From DATLMR01 sp035634255 (GTDB taxonomy: Bacteria; Acidobacteriota; Blastocatellia; UBA7656), in the NCBI GenBank assembly GCA_035634255.1, contig DASQDI010000146.1, positions 1 to 45,674 on the forward strand: a stretch of DNA of 45,674 nt. The letters are read 5' to 3'. The stretch's first letter is position 1. Every line of letters starts with the position of its first letter. The notes below the pieces were generated by a model. It was not told the DNA's origin. It did no database searches and saw only the letters and a program-made list of their open reading frames with translations. Below, piece by piece: positions 9,503 to 16,759 of this stretch. The position numbers and the translations under genes are program-made.

Positions 9503-10705
9503 TTATTGGAGGATCACCTGCTCGCCTTCGGAAAGGCCTTCGACCACTTCGGTGCGGCTGCCGTTGCTCACGCCCACCTTGATCGACTTCCGCTCGCGGC
9601 CCGAAGGGGCGGAGGGCGCGGGCGTCTCGGCCCATGCGTTGCGCTGCGCGTCGTAGATGACCGCGCTCTCCGGGATGATGAGGGTCGCCCTGCGCTCTTC
9701 GAGGATGATCTCGGCGTTCGCGGTCATGTTCGCGCTCAGCTCGCCCCCCGGGTTGTCGATGGAGACCCTGACCTCGAAGCTGACCACGTTATCTTTTTCG
9801 GCGCCCATCGGAGATATCTGCGTGACCCGGCCTTCGAACTGCTTCCCTTTGAAAGTCTCCACCTTTATCCTCGCCTGCTGCCCGAGGCGCACGAGCCCGA
9901 TGTCGGCCTCGTCCACCTTGCCGAGTACGTAGACCTGACTGATGTCGCCCAGGACCATGACGAGGGTGGCCGCCGAGCCCATGTTGAGTATGGAAGAGAC
10001 GGGGCTGCCGACCTCGACATCGCGCGACAGGACTTTGCCGTGGATGGGCGAGCGGATCGTGGCGTTGTTCAGCTCCTCTTCCGCGCGCTCGACCGCCGCG
10101 CGAGACTGAGCGACCTCCGCTTCGGCCTGCGAGATGCGCGCGCGGGTCACGCTCAACTGCGAGCGCGCGACCTGCTGCCGGTTCTCCGCCTGCTCCAGAG
10201 CGCGCCGCGCGTCGTCGAGCTCCTGGTTGGAGATCAGCCCGCCTTTAAAGAGCTTGTCCACGCGCTCCACGTTGCGCCGCGCGAAGCCGACATCCGGGCT
10301 CTCGGCCTCGACCTTGTTCTTCTCGAACTCGGCCTGCGCCGCCCGCTCGTTCGACTGCGCGCTCAGAAGAGCGGCGCGAGCTTCGCGGAGGCGCGCGGCC
10401 AGGTTCTCTTTATCCAGTTCGGCGAGCACCTGGCCGGGGCTCACCATATCGCCCGCGTTCACCTTCAGCTCTTTGATGATGCCGTTCGCCTTGGACTTAA
10501 TCTCGACTTTCGAGATGGGCTCGACCCGGCCCGTGGCCACGACCGACCGGGCGAGGTCCCCGCGCTCGACCGCAGTCAGGCGCGAGGGGTCGATGGACGC
10601 TTTGGTGCCGGACATCACTGAAAGCCCATAAATGACCGCCGCGACTGCTACCGCCGCGATGACGATAAAAGCAGTAAGATATTTGCGAGATTTTTTCTTC
10701 GCCAT
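9503..10705 (-). CDS. Periplasmic adaptor subunit (HlyD/MacA family)
   Basis: Membrane-anchored adaptor of 400 residues linking the inner-membrane permeases to an outer-membrane exit duct. An N-terminal KKKSRK is followed by a single membrane anchor (about 9-30). Next come the first half of the lipoyl/barrel-sandwich domain (about 58-100, GIIKELKVNAGDMVSPGQVLAELD), a long coiled-coil hairpin (about 103-213, rich in A, E, R and Q), the second lipoyl half (IRSPIHGKVLSRDVEVGSPV) and beta-barrel domains. No outer-membrane TolC-like gene lies nearby. It is first in the operon with the permeases at 8171 and 6898; the upstream region holds the compound repeat at 10799. Confidence 0.92.
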   Translation of the reverse strand: MAKKKSRKYLTAFIVIAAVAVAAVIYGLSVMSGTKASIDPSRLTAVERGDLARSVVATGRVEPISKVEIKSKANGIIKELKVNAGDMVSPGQVLAELDKENLAARLREARAALLSAQSNERAAQAEFEKNKVEAESPDVGFARRNVERVDKLFKGGLISNQELDDARRALEQAENRQQVARSQLSVTRARISQAEAEVAQSRAAVERAEEELNNATIRSPIHGKVLSRDVEVGSPVSSILNMGSAATLVMVLGDISQVYVLGKVDEADIGLVRLGQQARIKVETFKGKQFEGRVTQISPMGAEKDNVVSFEVRVSIDNPGGELSANMTANAEIILEERRATLIIPESAVIYDAQRNAWAETPAPSAPSGRERKSIKVGVSNGSRTEVVEGLSEGEQVILQ

Positions 10706-10798
10706 AATAACTCCCAGGCATTCGGGTCGAATATTTAAGGTGGCAATCGGCTCACCCCCTCATACGGCCCCGTTTAATTCATGGTTCCGAAATATTGG

Positions 10799-10967
10799 GC
10801 AGGGGTCAGTGGCCGGGAGTCAGGGGTCAGGGAAAGAGAGGGATTCTATAAAGAGAGTTTGAAATCATTAACGGGAGCCGGAATGGGAGTCGGGGGTCAG
10901 GGAAGGATTGAGACTCTCTTTATTAAATCCCTTCCCTGACCGCTGGCCACTGACCGCCGGCCACTGC
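10799..10967. repeat. Dispersed intergenic inverted repeat, copy 2 (compound)
   Basis: The longest copy, about 170 bp, between the adaptor start (10705) and the 3' end of the amidohydrolase gene. The left end GCAGGGGTCAGTGGCC and right end GGCCACTGACC/GGCCACTGC are inverted. It holds two cores in opposite orientation: ATTCTATAAAGAGAG on the plus strand and, on the minus strand, TTTAATAAAGAGAGTC. This suggests two elements inserted head to head, or one duplicated. The right end is translated as the last 14 residues of the amidohydrolase. Confidence 0.85.
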
Positions 10968-12302
10968 CTCCGTTATTTTTGCTAACCGGTCTATTGTCTC
11001 GGCTTCATCGACGGTCCTGACTTCGGTCCCGTCGAAGAGCACGCGGCCCGCGACCATCGTGAGCAGAACGTCCGTGGCCCGGCCGCTGAAGATTATCGCC
11101 GTCGCCGGGTCATGCACCGGCAGGGTGTGAGGCCCGGAAAGGTCTATTGCGACGAGGTCGGCCTGCTTGCCCGGTTCGAGCGACCCCGTGAGCTTTTCAA
11201 GGCCCAACGCCTCCGCCCCCCCGAGCGTCGCCAGCCTCAATAAATCTTCGGCGGAAGGGGTGATGTGATCGCGCAGGCTCGCCCTGTGCAGGAGGCCGCA
11301 GAATCGCGCCTCGTCCATCAGGTCGCAGAGGTTGTTCGATGCTACGCTGTCGGTCCCGAGCCCTACGCGCACCCCCGCCCGAAGCATCTTCGCGAGCGGG
11401 GCGATGCCGTGCCCGAGCTTCGCATTCGATTTCGGGCAATGGGCCACGCGCGCCCGGCTCTTCTCGATGAGCGATACGTCCTCGTCGTCGGCGCGGACGC
11501 AGTGGATGAGGAGCGGGCCGTTTTCGAGAGCGCCGACCGACCCGAGATATTTGATGGGCGAGACCCCCGGCGCGCCCCACCCGATCCCGCGCTCCCTGAG
11601 CCCGCGCGCGAATTCGCCCTCGCCTTCGATCATCATCTTCTGCTCGGCCTCCGACTCCGCCGCGTGCACGCACAGGTCGAGGGCCTCGCGCGCGGCGTAC
11701 TCGGAGGCCGTCCGGAACAGGGGGGCCGAGACGGTGTAGGGGGCGTGCGGGGAGACTCCCACGCGCACGAGTTCTGTTTCGCTCGCCCGCATCTCTTCGA
11801 CTTTCGCCCGTAAGTCCCTCGCGCTCGCCTCGGCCGCGAGCGGGTCGGGGCCGAAGACCTCGCGGTAAGCTATGCCGCGCAACCCGCTCTTCAAAAGCGC
11901 GTCGAATGGGCCGCGCGAATCGCCCGTGTCCGCGAGCGTGGTTATCCCCGCCCGTATGGCCTCCGCCGCCCCGAGCAGGGCGGAGGCGGCCACGTCACCT
12001 TCCGAAAGCCTTTCGGCCCGCGTGCGGGTCAGCTTGAGAATCCAGTCGCGGAAGGGGAGCCCTTCGAGGAAGCCTCGCATCACGGTCAGTTCCAGATGAG
12101 TGTGCGTGTTCACGAAGCCCGGCAGTAGGGCGGAGTGGCCGAGGTCGATCCGCTCGGCGCGCGATAAGTCCGCGCGCTCGGCCGCCGTTTGCGCGGGGCC
12201 TGCGAAGATTATCCGATCACCTTCGACCGCGACGGCCCCCCGGCGCACGGGCGGCGACGAGACCGGCAGGACCCACTCCGATGTGTAGATGCGTATAGAC
12301 AC
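10923..12302 (-). CDS. Amidohydrolase, SAH/MTA/aminofutalosine deaminase type
   Basis: A zinc-dependent deaminase of 459 residues from the TrzN/AtzA/MtaD branch of the amidohydrolase superfamily. Metal ligands are readable: H67 and H69 in NTHTHLE, the His of CVHAAESEAEQ, and the Asp of LGTDSVASN; GVSPHAPYT and AHCPKSNAKLGHG are the substrate and metal loops of this branch. In this family the substrate is an adenine nucleoside such as S-adenosylhomocysteine, methylthioadenosine or 6-amino-6-deoxyfutalosine. With UbiA-like and UbiX genes on the same strand, aminodeoxyfutalosine deaminase (MqnX) is the attractive guess. The start is GTG 12302 with a weak ribosome site. The last residues (AVAGGQWPAVREGI) are encoded by the dispersed repeat, so the native C-terminus may have been replaced. 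Confidence 0.85.
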   Translation of the reverse strand: MSIRIYTSEWVLPVSSPPVRRGAVAVEGDRIIFAGPAQTAAERADLSRAERIDLGHSALLPGFVNTHTHLELTVMRGFLEGLPFRDWILKLTRTRAERLSEGDVAASALLGAAEAIRAGITTLADTGDSRGPFDALLKSGLRGIAYREVFGPDPLAAEASARDLRAKVEEMRASETELVRVGVSPHAPYTVSAPLFRTASEYAAREALDLCVHAAESEAEQKMMIEGEGEFARGLRERGIGWGAPGVSPIKYLGSVGALENGPLLIHCVRADDEDVSLIEKSRARVAHCPKSNAKLGHGIAPLAKMLRAGVRVGLGTDSVASNNLCDLMDEARFCGLLHRASLRDHITPSAEDLLRLATLGGAEALGLEKLTGSLEPGKQADLVAIDLSGPHTLPVHDPATAIIFSGRATDVLLTMVAGRVLFDGTEVRTVDEAETIDRLAKITEAVAGGQWPAVREGI

Positions 12303-12405
12303 CGGCGAATGATTACACAGGAAGCCGGGGCCATCAATCGGCCTCGGGCGGTCGCAAAGCTCCGCGGGGCGTAGGCGCTCCCGGCCCTCAATTCAAGGCG
12401 GCCTG

Positions 12406-13140
12406 CTACCAATCGAGCGGGTGCATCGATTCGGCGGCGCTCAACTCTTTCTCGTTGGTCAGGTCGAGCCTCAGCGGAGTGATCGATACGTACCCATTCT
12501 CCAAAGCCCAGCGGTCAGTGCCTTCCTCAAGCTCTTCGATGGGCGTTATGCTGAACCAGTAGACCGGCCGGCCGAGGGGGTCTTCGGCGGGGACCACTTT
12601 GCCGTCGTAGTGCCGGCAGGACTGGCGAGTCCAGCGCACGCCCCTCGGATTCTCCGGCAGGTTGACGTTAACCAGTTTCAATTCCGGCCCGCGCAGCAAG
12701 ATATCAAGCACCCTCTCGACGTATGGCTTTAAAGATTCGAAGCGGGGCTCCTCGTTAGTGACCGGCGTGCTGAAGGCTATCCCCCGCAGGCCCAGAAGGG
12801 AGGCCTGCTTCGCCGCCGCGAGCGTGCCAGAATGCCACATCGAGTTCCCTATGTTCGTCCCGAGATTTATCCCCGAAAGCACGAGATCGACTTTCTCCCA
12901 GTGGTAAGCCCCGAGCGCCACGCAATCGGCCGGGGTGCCGTTCACCCTGTACGCCTCGAACTGCTTCAGGGGAGTCCGCCGGTAAGAGAGCGGGCGCGTC
13001 GCGGTGATGGCGTGCCCCATAGAAGACTGCTCCACGTCGGGCGCTACTATGCGCACGTCTCCGAAGCGCGACGCCGCCTCCGCCAGCGCGCAGATTCCGG
13101 GGCTGTAGATGCCATCATCATTGGCAACCAGTATTCTCAT
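12406..13140 (-). CDS. surE: 5'/3'-nucleotidase SurE
   Basis: Cytoplasmic metal-dependent phosphatase for nucleoside monophosphates (and often polyphosphate), 244 residues, a normal family length. The N-terminus MRILVANDDG carries the metal-binding Asp8-Asp9 pair; Ser39-Ser40 in EQSSMGHAIT and the Asn of VLSGINLGTNIGNSMWHSGT complete the SurE metal site. The conserved VNGTPADCVALGAYH segment is also present. It lies upstream of the amidohydrolase gene on the same strand with a 103-base gap and is divergent from the lipid kinase gene. Confidence 0.96.
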   Translation of the reverse strand: MRILVANDDGIYSPGICALAEAASRFGDVRIVAPDVEQSSMGHAITATRPLSYRRTPLKQFEAYRVNGTPADCVALGAYHWEKVDLVLSGINLGTNIGNSMWHSGTLAAAKQASLLGLRGIAFSTPVTNEEPRFESLKPYVERVLDILLRGPELKLVNVNLPENPRGVRWTRQSCRHYDGKVVPAEDPLGRPVYWFSITPIEELEEGTDRWALENGYVSITPLRLDLTNEKELSAAESMHPLDW

Positions 13141-13186
13141 CGAATTTAGTCTCCTTCACTTCCGAACCACTCCGCCTCCACCTTAA

Positions 13187-13195
13187 TGCTATAAT
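13187..13195 (+). promoter_or_regulatory. Extended -10 promoter for the lipid kinase gene
   Basis: TGCTATAAT is a perfect extended -10 element in the 96-base divergent gap between surE and the kinase. A start of transcription near 13202 would give a leader of about 35 bases that includes the GAGAGGTAATT ribosome site before ATG 13237. No clear -35 is visible, as is common for extended -10 promoters. Confidence 0.5.
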
Positions 13196-13236
13196 CTGGC
13201 TTTTCGCTTTCGCTTTCAACTTATCGAGAGGTAATT

Positions 13237-14151
13237 ATGCGAGTAACACTGATTCATAATCCGACGGCGGGCGACGAAGACCACTCGCGCGACCACCTTC
13301 TGTCTCTGATGCGCGGGGCGGATTACGAGGTCGTGTACCGGACTTCTAAAGAAGATTTTGCCGGCGCGCTTGATGACCCCGGCGATCTGGTCGCGGTCGC
13401 GGGCGGGGACGGCACGGTCCGGGAGACGGCGATACAGATACTCGACCGTCGAGTGCCCATCGCCCTGTTGCCGATGGGCACGGCCAATAACATAGCGAGG
13501 TCGCTCGGGATCAGAGGCACGACGGAAGACCTCATTGCGGGCTGGGCCACGGCGCTCAGGAAGAAGGTCACGGTCGGGGTCGCGAAAAGCCCATGGGGGG
13601 AGGAGCATTTTATAGAGGGGCTGGGGCTCGGCCTGTTCACCAAAGCGATGTCTCTGCTGGATTCCATCGACGATAAAGCCGAATCCGAGTTCAGCACCAC
13701 GACGGACAAAGTCTACCGCGACCTGAGCGCCCTGATGGTCCTGCTCTCCGAATGCGCGCCCATCAACCTCGAAGTCTCCGTGGACGGCGAAGAGGTTTCG
13801 GGGTCGTACCTGCTCCTGGAAGCCATGAACATGAACTTCGTGGGGCCGAACCTGCACATCGCGCCGGAGGCAGACCCCGGCGACGAGTATCTCGACTACG
13901 TCTTTCTGGCCGAGGAGGACCGCGGAGATTTTATTCATTATTTGAACCAGCGGCTGGAAGGCAAAGAGGCCGTGCCGGCAGTTACGATGAAAAGGGGCAG
14001 GCGCTTACTCTTCTACTGGGAAGGCTCCGAGATTCACGTGGACGATAAGATCTGGACCGATGGCGTCGCCGCGCCCTCCTCTCCTCAACTGGTCAATGTG
14101 GGATTGGAGGACCGGTTCGTCGAGTTCCTCGTCCCCTCCGGCAAGGCCTGA
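13237..14151 (+). CDS. Diacylglycerol/sphingosine kinase family lipid kinase (YegS/DgkB-like)
   Basis: Cytoplasmic, membrane-associated lipid kinase of 304 residues. The nucleotide-binding motif G56-G-D-G-T60 (AVAGGDGTVRE) and LPMGTANNIARSLGI are the two signature blocks of the DAGK catalytic domain. The C-terminal beta-sandwich domain follows (NMNFVGPNLHIAPEADPGDEYLDYVFL resembles the conserved loop of YegS/DgkB). ATG 13237 is preceded by GAGAGG. The exact substrate (diacylglycerol, phosphatidylglycerol or another lipid) cannot be told. Confidence 0.9.
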   Translation: MRVTLIHNPTAGDEDHSRDHLLSLMRGADYEVVYRTSKEDFAGALDDPGDLVAVAGGDGTVRETAIQILDRRVPIALLPMGTANNIARSLGIRGTTEDLIAGWATALRKKVTVGVAKSPWGEEHFIEGLGLGLFTKAMSLLDSIDDKAESEFSTTTDKVYRDLSALMVLLSECAPINLEVSVDGEEVSGSYLLLEAMNMNFVGPNLHIAPEADPGDEYLDYVFLAEEDRGDFIHYLNQRLEGKEAVPAVTMKRGRRLLFYWEGSEIHVDDKIWTDGVAAPSSPQLVNVGLEDRFVEFLVPSGKA

Positions 14152-14199
14152 GCTAAAACCATCGCCATCCGCGCGGCCACCGACAGCGATTGACGGCCA

Positions 14200-14229
14200 T
14201 TGACGTATTGGGAATCGCGGTGCTAGATT
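14200..14229 (+). promoter_or_regulatory. Candidate promoter, possibly leaderless, for the Cys-rich protein
   Basis: TTGACG (14200-14205) and TAGATT (14224-14229) are separated by 18 bases, with TG one base before the -10 (TGCTAGATT). The start codon at 14237 lies only 8 bases after the -10, and no ribosome site is visible, so a leaderless or nearly leaderless mRNA is likely. Confidence 0.4.
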
Positions 14230-14236
14230 TTTGTGA

Positions 14237-14623
14237 ATGAAAGGCAGGCTGCTGTTACTGGTCTTCATAATAGTAGTCGCGTGCAACTCCTTCGCGGCGG
14301 TCACTCCGCACGCCGATGGCGAAGGGGGATGCTCGACCGCCTGCTGCCGGAATGCGAGGGAAGGTAACAGCACCTCGGCGGTGTCGCGCCTGCGCTGCCT
14401 GATGAACTGCGAGCAGCCGGCGGGCCATCAAGCCGCCTCGCCCGCAAACGCTTTCTCGTCCGAGAGGCAGAAAGAACGCGCGCCCGCCTCCGTAATGTTC
14501 GCGACCGGACCTGCACTCGGCCGGGCATTCTCGCTCGCTCATTCCGGAGCCCGCCGCGAGACTTTCGCGCCCGCCCGCGCGCCCGTCTCACTCTACCTTC
14601 AAACCGGCTCACTCCTGATTTAA
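14237..14623 (+). CDS. Small secreted Cys-rich protein of unknown function
   Basis: A 128-residue protein with an N-terminal hydrophobic signal (about 1-21, MKGRLLLLVFIIVVACNSFA). A cysteine cluster follows, CSTACC then CLMNC (about residues 32-60), which is the only obvious ligand set. The rest is rich in Ala, Ser and Arg, and the C-terminus ends with a short hydrophobic strand (VSLYLQTGSLLI). I do not recognise a named family, though small proteins with this layout occur beside metal-handling genes. Its position directly before the HMA/selenocysteine gene suggests a role in periplasmic metal binding. No Shine-Dalgarno site is seen. Confidence 0.65.
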   Translation: MKGRLLLLVFIIVVACNSFAAVTPHADGEGGCSTACCRNAREGNSTSAVSRLRCLMNCEQPAGHQAASPANAFSSERQKERAPASVMFATGPALGRAFSLAHSGARRETFAPARAPVSLYLQTGSLLI

Positions 14624-14726
14624 AGGCCGTAGTGTGCCCATTCATCGACCGTAAAGCCTCTCAGCCCTCTCGCCATTCGTTCGAGCGCTGAGGCGTGTAC
14701 CATTCAAACCCTGTGGGAGATTGCAG

Positions 14727-16169
14727 ATGAATGTCAGGAGACTCGCCGTATCGGTTTTTACTATTTCGGCCCTGCTTGCGGGCGTCGGTTCCGCGCGCGC
14801 CGAAGTCAAAAATGTTCAGATGAAGATAGCCGGGTACCTCTGCGGGAATTGAGTATACAACATTAAGAAGGCCGTGAGCCGTCTTGAATTCGCTCCGAAT
14901 CTCGACCAGATAAATGTGACAGACATCAAACGTGGGCTGGGGGAGTTCACGCCCAGAGCGGGCAGGCACGTCTCTTTCGCCGCGCTTAAAGAGGCCCTGA
15001 AGAAGGCCGGCTACAGGCTCGATTCCGCGCGGCTCAGCGTCGAGGGCACGCTCGCGCGGGACGAGTCCGGCTGGTGGCTTGAGGCCGAGGCGTCGAAGCA
15101 GCGCTTTGCGGTCGAGGCGAGTGACCTGCTCAAGGATGTCGAGCCGGGCGCGCGCGTCGAAGTGACCGGAGACTGGCGCGCCCTCGACGAGAGTAAAGCC
15201 GAGAGTAAAGCCCGCCGCGAAGCCATCCGCCCGACCGAGCTTCGCAAGCTGAGCGGGGCAGGCAATACTCCCGGCGAGCTTTCTACAGGGCTCAGCGGCA
15301 TTCAGGTGTCGCTTTCGGGCGCGGCCGGCGCGCGCGGAAGTTCTCCCGCTCCCGTGCGCGCGACCAGCCCCGGACTCACCGTCTACAAGGGGGGCGCGCT
15401 CGCGCTCCGCTACGGATATACGCGGCAGCACCTTGGAGGGCTCAAGGTGGACCGCCATTCGATCAGGCTGGCCGCGTCTTACACTCCCACGCCTTTCGTT
15501 CAGCTTGAGATCGAAGCCCCCTTCCATCGCACCTCGTTCGAGGGGGCGAATGATTCGGGCTCAGGCGCGGGCTCAGGCTTCGGCAACGTCACGCTATGGA
15601 GCAAGTACCGCTTCTACCGCGCGCTTGAGACGTGGGGAGACAGGCAGGCGGCCGTCCGCGTCGGCGTCGAACTGCCAACGGGCAGGGGCAGGGCAGGAGG
15701 GCTTTCAGGCTTGCCAGAATTCGTGAGCAGGCAACTCGGCGCCGTGAGCGGAGGTCTGTCTCTTCACACGGATGTCGCTTACTCTCAGGCGAAAGGCCGC
15801 GTGATCCTGGGGGGCAACATCGAGGCGGTTCTGAGGAGCGAGCGCGACGGATTTCGCATGGGGCATGAAGTGCGAGTCAATACGGACCTCGAATACGTGC
15901 TGCTCCCTCTGAAGTACCGCAGCCCGACCCGCGAGCTGTTCGCGATATTGGAGACGACCTACGTCTACCACAACCGCGGGCGGCTCCGAGGCGAGAGAGT
16001 GCCGGGGAGCAGCGCCTCCGGGTTCTACGCGGCCCCCGCCCTGCAATACACCGTGAGCCCGAGGCTCGCGCTGGAAGCGAGCTACCAACTCCCGCTGATC
16101 CACAACTCGGGGCCGCAGGTGTTGCGTACGGGCCGCAGCCTGATCGTCGGCCTGAAATATCTTTATTGA
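14727..16169 (+). CDS. Putative selenoprotein: secreted HMA (CxxU) domain fused to an outer-membrane beta-barrel
   Basis: 480 residues if the in-frame TGA at 14850-14852 (codon 42) is read as selenocysteine. ATG 14727 has GGGAG 7 bases upstream. Residues 1-25 are a signal peptide ending ARA. Residues 26-100 match a heavy-metal-associated domain: the strand KNVQMKIAGYL, then C39-G-N-U42 in place of CxxC, the helix VYNIKKAVSRLE and the typical end FAALKEALKKAGYRL. A small beta-rich segment follows (about 104-160), then a linker, and from about 205 alternating beta-strands with NVTLWSKYRFYR and GVELPTGRG, like 'transporter'/Phenol_MetA_deg barrels. The frame is intact on both sides of the TGA. 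Without recoding, only the part from GTG 14874 would be called, with no signal or metal site. The alternative is a nonsense mutation or sequencing error. The TlpA gene follows after 5 bases. Confidence 0.75.
14850..14887 (+). promoter_or_regulatory. Bacterial SECIS-like element downstream of the TGA codon
   Basis: The TGA is at 14850-14852. A hairpin spans 14863-14887: arm UUAAGAAGGC and arm GCCGUCUUGA pair over ten positions with one A-G mismatch and one G-U pair, closing on the five-base loop CGUGA (14873-14877). The loop starts 20 bases after the TGA and has G at its second position. Both features meet the published bacterial SECIS model (apical loop about 16-37 bases downstream, a G among its first two bases). 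It would be bound by SelB. Confidence 0.6.
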
Positions 16170-16174
16170 ATCTT

Positions 16175-16759
16175 ATGAAGCGAGCGATACTCTCAGCCCT
16201 GATCCTTCTCCTTCTGCTTCCCTTGAAACCGGCCGCCGGAGCCGATTTCGGGCGCGCTCCTTCTTTCGCTCTGAAAGACTTGGGCGGCCGGACGGTCCGC
16301 CTCGATCAATTCAAAGGCAAAGTGGTGATGCTTAATTTCTGGGCGACGTGGTGCCCCCCGTGCCGGGCTGAGATGCCCGACCTCGTGAAGCTGCAAAGAG
16401 AGCACGGCGGGCGGGGCTTGCAGATCGCCGGCATCACCTACCCGCCCGAGCGGGCCTCGCGCGTGCGGCGACTCGCCCGAGAGCTGAAGATAAATTACCC
16501 GCTCCTGTTCGGCACTCGGAGAGTGGCCTCGCTTTACGGCGTCGAAGATATTCTGCCGGTCACGGTGATAATAGACCGCGAAGGCCGCATCCGCGACCGC
16601 GTCCTCGGCATCCTCACCCCGGAAGAGTTCGAGCAGAAGGTGGAGCCGCTTTTAGCGGCAGAGGCCGGCGTCAGGGGCAAGAGTAAGGATGTAAAGAAAT
16701 TTTCAAACCCTACCCCGACTCCTGATCACTGGCTCCTGTCCCCTGACGCCGGCCTCTGA
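16175..16759 (+). CDS. TlpA/ResA-like periplasmic thioredoxin
   Basis: A membrane-anchored or secreted thiol-disulfide oxidoreductase of 194 residues. A hydrophobic N-terminus (about 4-22) ends near AAGA. The thioredoxin fold carries C60-P-P-C63 in NFWATWCPPCRAEMPDL, and the cis-Pro loop is DILPVTVIIDREG. The frame also starts at TTG 16166, overlapping the stop of the HMA-barrel gene; ATG 16175 is the more ordinary choice. Either way the two are translationally coupled, so a role in reducing or loading the CxxU site is plausible. The C-terminal tail (SNPTPTPDHWLLSPDAGL) is encoded by half a dispersed repeat and overlaps the 3' end of the convergent permease gene by 50 bases. Confidence 0.9.
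   Translation: MKRAILSALILLLLLPLKPAAGADFGRAPSFALKDLGGRTVRLDQFKGKVVMLNFWATWCPPCRAEMPDLVKLQREHGGRGLQIAGITYPPERASRVRRLARELKINYPLLFGTRRVASLYGVEDILPVTVIIDREGRIRDRVLGILTPEEFEQKVEPLLAAEAGVRGKSKDVKKFSNPTPTPDHWLLSPDAGL

Noticed and set aside
14677..14710. Weak inverted repeat CTCAGC..GCTGAG upstream of the selenoprotein gene
   Set aside because: Only six pairs around a 20-base loop; no better than chance at this GC content.
14874..16169. Barrel gene beginning at GTG 14874 as a complete gene
   Set aside because: It would start inside the HMA helix, without signal peptide or ribosome site, although the product is an outer-membrane barrel. The start at ATG 14727 with a recoded TGA explains the sequence better.
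14727..16169. Pseudogene caused by a nonsense mutation
   Set aside because: The TGA is at precisely the CxxC second cysteine, a SECIS-like hairpin follows, and the rest of the frame shows no decay. It stays the main alternative until sel genes are checked.
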